Assembly: GCA_964415255.1 (NCBI GenBank)
Contig: CAYQAC010000153.1
Location: 1 to 12,581, forward strand
Origin: JAHBVY01 sp964415255
Lineage (GTDB): Bacteria; Myxococcota_A; Polyangia; Polyangiales; Polyangiaceae
Direction: 5' to 3'
DNA length: 12,581 bases
Position numbers and translations under genes: made by a program. Shown piece after piece: positions 7,338 through 12,581 of the stretch. Every line of letters begins with the position of its first letter. Positions within the stretch are counted from its first letter, which is position 1. Below the pieces are notes generated by a model that ran no database searches, was not told the origin of the DNA, and was given only the letters and a program-made list of their open reading frames with translations.

Positions 7338-8444
7338 TCAGAAGGTGCCGCTCACCCCGAGGGAGTTGAGGCCCACCCAGGGGGTGACGCTTGGGCCGCT
7401 CGCCGCTTGCTTCTCTTTGCCGGAGAGGATGAAGAGCACCACGCCGGTGGCGACCGCCGCGCCGCCGACGATGAGGCCCACCGCGCCCAGCGTGCGCTGG
7501 CCTGCGGCGTCATCGTTCAAGCCGTCGGACTCGTTGCACTTGGCGGGGTTGAGCGGATCGCGGCGGTTGCAGCCGTTCGCGGGGTCGTCGAAGAGCTGGT
7601 CGGAGTCGCTCTGGGTGGCGCCGGCTTGAATCATGAATAGCGTGCCGAGGCCGAGCCCCACCACGCCCACCCCGAGCGAAATGAAGGCGCCGAGGCGCAT
7701 CGGGGACATGCCCGAGGTGTCAATGTCATCGGTGCTGCCGCTGAAGCCCTCGCCCGGCTCCTCACCAGCTGGGGGCGTGACCTCGCCGCCCGCCGCGGAC
7801 GTCAAAGTCAGCTCAACTGACTCTCGGCCGGCCTCCTCCAGGGTGACCTCTCGGGTGATGGGCTCGAAGCCAGCGGCGCTCACGGTGATCTGTCGGGTGC
7901 CAGGATCCACCGGGCGCTCGACGCCGATCAGGGCGCTCGGGACGACGGCGCCATCCAGCTTGACCTCAGCGCTGCCTGCCGGCGCGCCCGTGATTTGAAT
8001 CGTCAGGTAGGCGATCTTTTTCTCAACTTCAGGCAGCTCAGCGGCGGCGTCCCGCTTGGCGTCCCTGAAGGCCGCGGGCGCGGTGGCCACCAGCTCTTCA
8101 CGGAGGATCTTGTTGTAGAGCTCGCGCGCCTTGACGTAGCCCCCGAGCTTGGCGCTCGCGCGCGCGGCGTAGAGCAGGTGAGGGGGCGCGTGCATCAGCG
8201 ACTCCGCGCGCTCGAAGCGGTCGAGGGCCTCTCGCCAGTTCTCCACCTTGAAGGCGTTGAAGCCTTGCTCCGCGAGGGACCGCGCAGCGGCGCGCTCCTC
8301 GTCAGTCTGCGCGACGACCGGCCACGCGCTGAGCGTGAGCGCGGCGATCAAGGGGAGCGCGATCCGCGCGGAGGCCCGGCCGCGCCGTGAGTTGGCGGGC
8401 GTGAGGGAGCTAAGCGGAGCGAATAGGGAACGGCGGCGGATCAT
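7338..8444 (-). CDS. Exported TPR/PEGA-domain protein with two C-terminal membrane segments
   Basis: The 368-residue product begins with a basic stretch of about 27 residues and a hydrophobic core ending VVAQ (cleavage probably after Ala45), so it should be exported. Residues about 52-115 are TPR-like (FNAFKVENWREALDRFERAE). About 150-215 is a PEGA domain (AEVKLDGAVVPS, then VDPGTRQITVSAAGFEP), a beta-sandwich fold common in surface proteins. Hydrophobic segments follow at about 251-275 and 319-342. The loop between them is acidic with two cysteines. The tail ends LGVSGTF. I recall this architecture from myxobacterial genomes, often near Ser/Thr kinases; the role is unknown but fits an envelope sensor or scaffold. 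The frame is open upstream to 8549, but ATG 8444 puts the signal peptide at the start. It is divergent from the kinase gene and shares a cis element with it. Confidence 0.85.
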   Translation of the reverse strand: MIRRRSLFAPLSSLTPANSRRGRASARIALPLIAALTLSAWPVVAQTDEERAAARSLAEQGFNAFKVENWREALDRFERAESLMHAPPHLLYAARASAKLGGYVKARELYNKILREELVATAPAAFRDAKRDAAAELPEVEKKIAYLTIQITGAPAGSAEVKLDGAVVPSALIGVERPVDPGTRQITVSAAGFEPITREVTLEEAGRESVELTLTSAAGGEVTPPAGEEPGEGFSGSTDDIDTSGMSPMRLGAFISLGVGVVGLGLGTLFMIQAGATQSDSDQLFDDPANGCNRRDPLNPAKCNESDGLNDDAAGQRTLGAVGLIVGGAAVATGVVLFILSGKEKQAASGPSVTPWVGLNSLGVSGTF

Positions 8445-8473
8445 GATGGGGCGGATGCTAACGCCGGGGCTTA

Positions 8474-8496
8474 GGGTTTGCCTAGAGAAGCAACCC
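8474..8496 (-). promoter_or_regulatory. Dyad element, copy 1, upstream of PEGA gene
   Basis: The plus strand reads GGGTTTGC (8474-8481), eight bases, then GCAACCC (8490-8496). The core dyad is TTGC-N8-GCAA. Read toward the PEGA gene, it holds TTGCTTCTCTAGGCAAA (8493 down to 8477), matching 15 of 17 bases of the copy that faces the kinase. It lies 32 bases before the ATG and 16 bases before a possible -10 hexamer, TAGCAT (8460 down to 8455), so a regulator bound here would touch the -35 region. Confidence 0.5.
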
Positions 8497-8599
8497 AGGT
8501 GGGTCGTCGGGTTGTCGCTCCAGCTTCGCTTGGGTAGCTCAAGAGTCACAGCCCAAAAACCGTGCCGGATGACGTGGTTAGCGACATTTCAGCTCATGT

Positions 8600-8620
8600 G
8601 GGTTTGCTTCACTGGGCAAA
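8600..8620 (+). promoter_or_regulatory. Dyad element, copy 2, upstream of kinase gene
   Basis: The plus strand reads GGGTTTGC (8600-8607), eight bases, then GCAAA (8616-8620), the same TTGC-N8-GCAA dyad as copy 1. Read toward the kinase it holds TTGCTTCACTGGGCAAA (8604-8620). It ends 21 bases before the ATG. A weak -10 candidate, GATCAT (8626-8631), lies 10 bases before the ATG, the same distance as the candidate before the PEGA gene. The centres of the two copies are 126 bp apart, twelve helical turns. Confidence 0.5.
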
Positions 8621-8641
8621 AGCGCGATCATACGCGTCACC

Positions 8642-10162
8642 ATGGGACTACAGCCGGGCGAGATCATCGACGGGAAGTACCGCATCCTGGGCCTCCTCGG
8701 CGAGGGCGGGATGGGCGCCGTCTATGAGGCCGAGAACACGCGAATCGCTCGGAAGGTGGCGATCAAGGTGCTGCTCGGCGACGCAGCGGGGCGGCCAGAC
8801 GTGGTGCAGCGCTTCGAGCGGGAGGCGCAGGCGGCGGGCCGCATTGGCTCCGACCACATCCTCGAGATCTTGGATTTCGGGAACCTGCCGAACGGCGACC
8901 GCTTCATGGTCATGGAGTTCCTCGGGGGTGAGGAGCTCTCGAGCCGCATCAAGCGCGGGGTGCTGAGGCCAGAAGAGTGCGTGCCGCTTTTCCTCCAGCT
9001 GCTGGAGGGGCTCGAGGCGGCGCACGCCGCTGGCATCGTCCACCGCGATCTGAAGCCAGACAACATCTTCATCGTCCGGGAGAAGGCGGGCCGCCAGGAC
9101 TTCGTGAAGATCATCGATTTCGGGATCTCGAAGTTTAATCAGCTAAACGATCCAGATCACGAGAAGACGAAGACAGGGATGCTGATGGGCACCCCCTATT
9201 ACCTCTCGCCGGAGCAGGCGCGGGGCGCGGCGCGGTCCGATCCGCGCAGTGACGTCTACTCCTGCGGCGTCATCCTGTATCAGTGCGTCACGGGGATGGT
9301 GCCGTTCGACGCGGAGACGCTGAACGAGCTGCTTTTTGCCATCGTTTTGAGCCAACCGCGGCCCATCGCCGAGGTGGCGCCGCACCTGGATCCACATTTC
9401 CGCGCGGTTATTGATAAGGCCATGGCGCGCGAGCTCCATGATCGCTTCCAGTCAGCCAAGGAGTTCCGTGAGGCGCTGCTCGGCTGGTCTCAAGGGCTCG
9501 GTTTTGTTGGGGGTTCGGTCGGTACCGCACCGGGAGCAGCAGAGCCAGCCGCCCAACCAGGTGGCACCCTGGCCATGCCCCAGGCGCCCGACGCCACGGG
9601 CCAGGTGCCCGCGCAGCTGAACCCTGCTGTGCCCGCTCAAGCGCCGAACCTCCCCACCGAGACGCGCGCGAACTGGACCCAATCGCAGCCCGTCGACACC
9701 CCCAAGCGCTCGAACCTGGGCCTGCTCATCGGCGCCGCCGCGAGCGCCTTCTTGTTGCTCAGCGTGGCGGCGCTCGGGGGCTGGTACCTGGTGAGCCGAT
9801 CGTCAGGGAACACTGCCGGTCAGGCTGAAGCAGACGCCGGAGCGCTGGCGGAGACCGCGCCTGACGCAGCCCTCGCGGAGCCTGGGATAGACGCCGGGGT
9901 GGTTCTGGGACTAGACAGCGGCGCTGACGATTTGACGGACGTTCAGGCAGCGGGTGATCCCGTGGAGCCGCAGGGTGATGAGCCCCAGGGCGCGGAGCCT
10001 CAGGGAGCCGAGCCCAGCGCGCCCGCGCCGAAACCGAGCCCAGCGGCGCAGGGGCCGCGGCCCGCGCCGGGCCCACGCCCAGCCCCCGGCCCCGCGCCAG
10101 GCCCGCGGCCTGCGCCTGCGCCCACGCCATCGCCAGGCAAGAAGCCTGATTTTGGCTACTGA
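8642..10162 (+). CDS. Transmembrane Hanks-type Ser/Thr protein kinase
   Basis: The 506-residue protein has a complete kinase domain at about 10-282. It shows the glycine loop GEGGMG (20-25), VAIK with Lys42, helix-C Glu61, HRDLKPDN (134-141, catalytic Asp136), DFG (159-161), GTPYYLSPE (183-191) and SDVYSCGV. All key residues are present, so it should be active on Ser/Thr. A Pro/Ala/Gln linker leads to one membrane helix (about 358-384). The outer part is acidic (GIDAGVVLGLDSGADD), then repetitive: EPQG[DA] units and PRPAPG units, ending KKPDFGY. There are no PASTA repeats or other recognised sensor. The Pro-rich tail probably spans the cell wall or periplasm. The start has no clear Shine-Dalgarno site. 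It is divergent from the PEGA gene, a plausible partner or substrate. Confidence 0.95.
   Translation: MGLQPGEIIDGKYRILGLLGEGGMGAVYEAENTRIARKVAIKVLLGDAAGRPDVVQRFEREAQAAGRIGSDHILEILDFGNLPNGDRFMVMEFLGGEELSSRIKRGVLRPEECVPLFLQLLEGLEAAHAAGIVHRDLKPDNIFIVREKAGRQDFVKIIDFGISKFNQLNDPDHEKTKTGMLMGTPYYLSPEQARGAARSDPRSDVYSCGVILYQCVTGMVPFDAETLNELLFAIVLSQPRPIAEVAPHLDPHFRAVIDKAMARELHDRFQSAKEFREALLGWSQGLGFVGGSVGTAPGAAEPAAQPGGTLAMPQAPDATGQVPAQLNPAVPAQAPNLPTETRANWTQSQPVDTPKRSNLGLLIGAAASAFLLLSVAALGGWYLVSRSSGNTAGQAEADAGALAETAPDAALAEPGIDAGVVLGLDSGADDLTDVQAAGDPVEPQGDEPQGAEPQGAEPSAPAPKPSPAAQGPRPAPGPRPAPGPAPGPRPAPAPTPSPGKKPDFGY
9965..10009 (+). repeat. Three 15-bp coding repeats (EPQG[D/A]) in the kinase tail
   Basis: Units GAGCCGCAGGGTGAT, GAGCCCCAGGGCGCG and GAGCCTCAGGGAGCC encode EPQGD, EPQGA and EPQGA, followed by a partial EPS. 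The amino acids are kept while third codon positions differ, so the peptide repeat looks maintained by selection or is old. It lies on the outer side of the membrane helix. Confidence 0.75.
10052..10138 (+). repeat. Pro/Ala/Gly-rich repeats (PRPAPG type) in the kinase tail
   Basis: This stretch encodes repeated G-P-R-P-A-P and G-P-A-P-G units, changing to A-P-T-P-S-P before the tail. Such sequence forms an extended rod, fitting a spacer through the periplasm or wall. Confidence 0.75.
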
Positions 10163-10219
10163 GGCGCGAGCAGGGCGCGAATCGCGCAGGGCGGGTTGGT
10201 TGTCGCGCAAGGTGAGGGC

Positions 10220-10276
10220 GGGGGTGGTACCCTTCGGAGCAGGGCTTGGTCCCACTTAGAGAGGGTGAGGAGACTT
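10220..10276 (+). promoter_or_regulatory. Promoter and leader of lipoprotein gene, copy A
   Basis: GGGGGTGGTACCCTTCGG (10220-10237) holds a likely -10, TACCCT (10228-10233), 43 bases before the ATG. A Shine-Dalgarno AGGAG (10268-10272) follows. The whole block recurs before the partial gene at the right end with the same layout (57 versus 58 bases), which supports its role. No -35 is shared between the two copies. The preceding gap from 10163 holds no gene. Confidence 0.55.
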
Positions 10277-11374
10277 ATGGACACTCGACTTTGGATGACG
10301 AACTCACTCCCCACCAAGGGGCTGAGCGGTAGAGCACTCGCGGGCTCCGGGGTGTGCGCTTTGGTCGCGCTGGTCGCTGCGTGCAGCGCCGAGGAGCGCC
10401 CACGCAACACAGGTGAGGGCGGTACGAGCGGCAGCGCGGGTGCGGCGGGTAACGGGGGCAACGGCGGCACCGCTGGGACCGCGGCGGGCTCAGGTGGTGT
10501 GGGCGCGACGGGCGCGTCGGGTGGCACTGCCGGGGTGGGCGGCATCGGAGGCACCACAGGAGGCGTCGGTGGTACCGGCGGCGCGGCGGGTGGTACCGGG
10601 GGTACCACGGGTGGCGTGGGTGGCTCCGTGGGTGGCACGGGTGGCAACACGGGCGGCGTCGGTGGCACGGGCGGAGGCAACCCCTGTGGCACCGTCGACC
10701 CCAACTGCGAGTGCGCAGGTACCAGGATCGTCGGTCGCGACGCCGACGGCGATGGGGCCCGGAGCCGGGCTTGCTTGGCGACTCCGGGCACGGACTGCGA
10801 CGACAACGACGACACCTTCCAGCAGAACGCCTGCGGGGGCTGCGGCCGGACGCTGGCCGGCACACCTGGTCAGGCTTGTGGACAATGCGGCGCTTGGGCG
10901 TGCTCGGGGCAGGAGGCGGTGGTGTGCAACCCGCCGAGCCCAGCACCGCTGCGCTGCAGTGGCACCACGCGTCAGCTGTGCTCAGCGGGTGGTAACTGGG
11001 CGAACCACGCGACGCAGTGCTCCGGCAGCTCGCCGGCTTGTCTGAACGGCAACTGCGTGCAGTGCAGCCCAGGGACCTACCAATGCATCGATTTCGGGAA
11101 CGGCGACACGGGGGTGGTGCCCTGCCTCACCAACGGCACGTGGTACTCGTCCTGGACGGTGTCTTGCTTCGGGGCGTCGGGGTGGGCGTGCAGCTCAACG
11201 GTGGGCAGGTGCTGCAACAGCACCACCGGGGCCTGCACCGGCATGCTGATCCCGCGCGATAGAGACCTGGTGATCCCGGAGGCGCCCGCCCAGGCGCCTT
11301 CGGCGGCGCCCAGCGAGTACGCTGAGCTGATCCCCACGGCTGACGTCTTGAGCCTGGCGCTCGGCCTCGGCTGA
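10277..11374 (+). CDS. Gly-rich, Cys-rich lipoprotein with MopE-type metal-binding motif
   Basis: The 365-residue product starts MDTRLW and has a lipoprotein signal ending VAAC (Cys36). Residues about 44-134 are a Gly/Thr/Val low-complexity linker. Then come DADGDG and DCDDNDD (about 155-176), the Asp-rich calcium- or metal-binding motif seen in MopE-like and thrombospondin type 3-like repeats. A Cys-rich part follows (CGGCG, CGQCG and C-x-pG-x-x-x-C units with nGtW), probably disulfide-bonded. The last 40 residues are Pro/Ala-rich and not Cys-rich. It should be a surface or outer-membrane lipoprotein; the function is unknown. ATG 10277 has an AGGAG site, and the N-terminus is matched by the gene at 12534, so I reject longer starts. 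The next gene begins 9 bases after the stop, in the same frame. Confidence 0.85.
   Translation: MDTRLWMTNSLPTKGLSGRALAGSGVCALVALVAACSAEERPRNTGEGGTSGSAGAAGNGGNGGTAGTAAGSGGVGATGASGGTAGVGGIGGTTGGVGGTGGAAGGTGGTTGGVGGSVGGTGGNTGGVGGTGGGNPCGTVDPNCECAGTRIVGRDADGDGARSRACLATPGTDCDDNDDTFQQNACGGCGRTLAGTPGQACGQCGAWACSGQEAVVCNPPSPAPLRCSGTTRQLCSAGGNWANHATQCSGSSPACLNGNCVQCSPGTYQCIDFGNGDTGVVPCLTNGTWYSSWTVSCFGASGWACSSTVGRCCNSTTGACTGMLIPRDRDLVIPEAPAQAPSAAPSEYAELIPTADVLSLALGLG
10412..10677 (+). repeat. Gly-rich low-complexity coding repeats
   Basis: Imperfect GGTGGCACN and GGTGGTACC-type units encode G-G-T, G-G-V and G-G-A triplets for about 89 residues. Unit lengths vary in multiples of three, so slippage could change linker length without breaking the frame. 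The opposite strand reads as a Pro-rich open frame, an artefact of this composition. Confidence 0.8.
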
Positions 11375-11383
11375 GAGCGGCTC

Positions 11384-12433
11384 GTGTTGGTCATCGGCAG
11401 CCGCGCCGTGCGGTACCACTTCCCCGAGTTTCGTCCGCCGCTCGACTGGGACTTGGTCGGCACGGCTGAGGAGATCGACCGCCTCGCGGGCGCGCTCGAG
11501 GAGCTGCCGAGCGCGCCCAAGGCGGCGGCTGATGTCCACCACAAGCGCGTGTTCAAGTACGCGGGGAGCTTCGTGGAGGCGATCATCAGCGATCACGATC
11601 CGTACTGGGAAGAGGTGACCCAGGCGCTCGCCGGGGGCCCGCGCATCAACGACTCAGCCCTCGGTGAGGTGTGTGTTGCTCACCCAGCGTACGTGCTGCT
11701 GACCAAACACTGCACGCTCGCCTACCCACTTTACTTTTGGCACAAGGCCGTCGAGGACTTCTATTTCCTTAAGGATAGGATCCCGGCGATGCCGGCGCAC
11801 GTCGCGGCGCTAGCGGCTCCCACCCTTGAGCACGCGCGGGTGATGTACCAAGACTTCCACGAGAAGCTGGAGCACCGGGTGTGCCACCCGAGCTGTGGCG
11901 TGGCGTATGGCCCGAGCAACCATCAGCTGCTCCATCAGCACCTCGCGCTGCGCCCTGAGCTGGGCCCCTGGGCAGAGGACAGCGCGGCGTGGCAGGGCTT
12001 CCCGGAGGTGCCGGAGGAGGAGCGCCTGCGGCGGATGCGGCAGCTGTTCGCTGAGGAGGTGATGGTGATCGCCGCTGAGGAGCTGCTCCGCTCAGGACGC
12101 GACTTGGCTCAGGCGGAGGGTGAGTACACGACCTGGGCGCTGCGCCTCGTCAGCACCGGCACCCTCCCAGTGACGCTGCGCTACCTGCTCGTGAACCACC
12201 TGAGGGAGGTGCGGAAGCTGATCCCCGCGGGCTGGGCTCAGCGCCTGAACGCGCTCCCGCTTGCGCCTGTCCAGGTAGACAGCCTCCCTGTGCTTCAGCC
12301 GCTGACTGGGCGCGGCGACAGCGCGGCCAGCGGCGCCGAACGTCAGCCCGCCATCCTGGGCGCCGCGCTCAGTTGCAGCCCGCCGCACGCGGTGTGCTCT
12401 GCGTTAGCGCCGATGGCGCCCTCGCCACGCTAG
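11384..12433 (+). CDS. Putative nucleotidyltransferase-fold protein
   Basis: The 349-residue protein opens LVIGSRAVRYHFPEFRPPLD-WDLVGT. A strand ending in Gly5-Ser6 followed by Asp21-x-Asp23 is the signature of the nucleotidyltransferase (pol beta) superfamily. Glu65 in FVEAII could be the third carboxylate (inference). A second helical region holds TKHCTLAYPLYFWHK and VEDFYFLKDR, followed by charged helices to about residue 300. The last 50 residues are Ala/Pro/Ser-rich and may be dispensable. No transmembrane segment or signal is seen, so it is probably cytoplasmic. I do not recognise the exact family or substrate. GTG 11384 is the first start after the lipoprotein stop. It leaves only four residues before the GS motif, short for this fold, so the N-terminus may be incomplete. 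The tight spacing suggests co-transcription with the lipoprotein. Confidence 0.7.
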   Translation: MLVIGSRAVRYHFPEFRPPLDWDLVGTAEEIDRLAGALEELPSAPKAAADVHHKRVFKYAGSFVEAIISDHDPYWEEVTQALAGGPRINDSALGEVCVAHPAYVLLTKHCTLAYPLYFWHKAVEDFYFLKDRIPAMPAHVAALAAPTLEHARVMYQDFHEKLEHRVCHPSCGVAYGPSNHQLLHQHLALRPELGPWAEDSAAWQGFPEVPEEERLRRMRQLFAEEVMVIAAEELLRSGRDLAQAEGEYTTWALRLVSTGTLPVTLRYLLVNHLREVRKLIPAGWAQRLNALPLAPVQVDSLPVLQPLTGRGDSAASGAERQPAILGAALSCSPPHAVCSALAPMAPSPR

Positions 12434-12461
12434 CGCCGCGATCCGTTTGGTGCGCTTCGAG

Positions 12462-12471
12462 GTGACGTCAC
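12462..12471 (+). promoter_or_regulatory. Perfect 10-bp palindrome near the -35 of the last gene
   Basis: GTGACGTCAC is fully self-complementary. Its left part, GTGACG (12462-12467), lies 16 bases before TATCCT (12484-12489), where a -35 should be. It could be an operator or part of the promoter. It is not conserved before the first lipoprotein gene. Confidence 0.35.
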
Positions 12472-12475
12472 GCCA

Positions 12476-12533
12476 GGGGGTGATATCCTTCGGCCAGGCG
12501 CTGATCCCATTGGGACGCAGCTAAAGGAGACGG
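12476..12533 (+). promoter_or_regulatory. Promoter and leader of lipoprotein gene, copy B
   Basis: GGGGGTGATATCCTTCGG (12476-12493) matches 15 of 18 bases of copy A at 10220. The -10 candidate is TATCCT (12484-12489), 44 bases before the ATG. AAGGAG (12524-12529) is the ribosome site. Further matches such as TGATCCCA versus TGGTCCCA lie between. The two leaders are clearly related. Confidence 0.6.
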
Positions 12534-12581
12534 ATGGACACTCGAATTTGGACGAAGAGCGCGCAACTGGCTAAGGGAGGC
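12534..12581 (+). CDS. Start of a second MDTR-type lipoprotein gene (3' end outside window)
   Basis: Sixteen codons are visible: MDTRIWTKSAQLAKGG. The first gene of this type begins MDTRLWMTNSLPTKGL, so MDTR, an aliphatic residue, Trp and a later KG are shared. At the DNA level ATGGACACTCGA is identical and followed by near-identical ATTTGG/CTTTGG. With the matching leader, this is a paralogue. Whether it also has a lipobox and Gly-rich linker cannot be seen. Confidence 0.75.
   Translation, partial: MDTRIWTKSAQLAKGG

Noticed and set aside
8445..8549. N-terminal extension of the PEGA protein to 8549
   Set aside because: It would bury the signal peptide behind 35 extra residues and overlap one of the two matched dyad elements; ATG 8444 gives a sensible exported protein.
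4123..8582. GTTAGC as a shared upstream motif of the pirin, PEGA and kinase genes
   Set aside because: It lies 9 and 12 bases before the first two starts but about 59 before the kinase, so a common role for all three is not supported.
10175..10187. GCGCG-AAT-CGCGC dyad after the kinase as a terminator
   Set aside because: The stem is short, the loop has three bases and no T-tract follows.
10196..10276. Earlier start for the Gly-rich lipoprotein
   Set aside because: The paralogue at 12534 fixes the MDTR start, and the upstream part is the conserved promoter and leader.
10412..10677. Collagen-like or PE-PGRS-like domain
   Set aside because: The Gly pattern is G-G-x with Thr/Val/Ala, lacking the Pro-rich G-x-y pattern of collagen, and there is no PE domain; it is a simple linker.
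10156..10946. Pro-rich and Arg-rich open frames opposite the Gly-rich lipoprotein
   Set aside because: They mirror the Gly repeats in complement and have no independent start signal or recognisable domain.

Overview
This is a GC-rich chromosomal window, most probably from a myxobacterium (Myxococcota, perhaps Polyangia-like). The assignment is inferred from gene types and style, not from a marker gene. The clues are a Hanks-type Ser/Thr kinase with a Pro/Ala-rich outer tail, an exported TPR/PEGA protein, lipoproteins with long Gly/Thr linkers followed by a DxDGDG/DCDDND metal-binding motif and Cys-rich repeats, and a very long TPR protein. I see no rRNA, tRNA, CRISPR array, IS element or phage gene.

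Layout. (1) 1-3960 (+): the 3' part of a giant TPR protein. Its frame is open to the left edge, and an 18-bp tandem repeat there is in frame. A Rho-independent terminator follows, then a spacer with two inverted repeats. (2) 4138-5277 (+): a pirin-family protein with an unexpected Tat-type lipoprotein signal. (3) 5432-7222 (+): a SulP-family anion transporter with a C-terminal STAS domain. (4) 7338-8444 (-): an exported TPR/PEGA protein, convergent with the transporter and ending in a terminator on its own strand. (5) 8642-10162 (+): a transmembrane Ser/Thr kinase, divergent from the PEGA gene. (6) 10277-11374 (+): a Gly-rich, Cys-rich lipoprotein. (7) 11384-12433 (+): a protein with a nucleotidyltransferase-like N-terminus, 9 bases behind the lipoprotein and in the same frame. 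(8) 12534-12581 (+): the first 16 codons of a second lipoprotein-type gene whose leader and N-terminus match those of gene 6.

How the parts fit. The 197-base divergent spacer between the PEGA gene and the kinase carries two copies of a nearly identical dyad element, one facing each gene and 126 bp apart centre to centre. This suggests shared control of an envelope sensor pair. At the right end, a conserved promoter/leader plus N-terminus occurs twice around the nucleotidyltransferase-like gene, which suggests a duplicated lipoprotein cassette. The pirin, transporter, PEGA and kinase genes lack clear Shine-Dalgarno sites, and for the first three a weak TAnnnn hexamer lies just upstream of the start. 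The two lipoprotein genes have ordinary leaders with AGGAG sites. No single new system can be proved from this window. The best candidates are the PEGA/kinase divergent regulon, the exported pirin and the duplicated lipoprotein/nucleotidyltransferase cassette.
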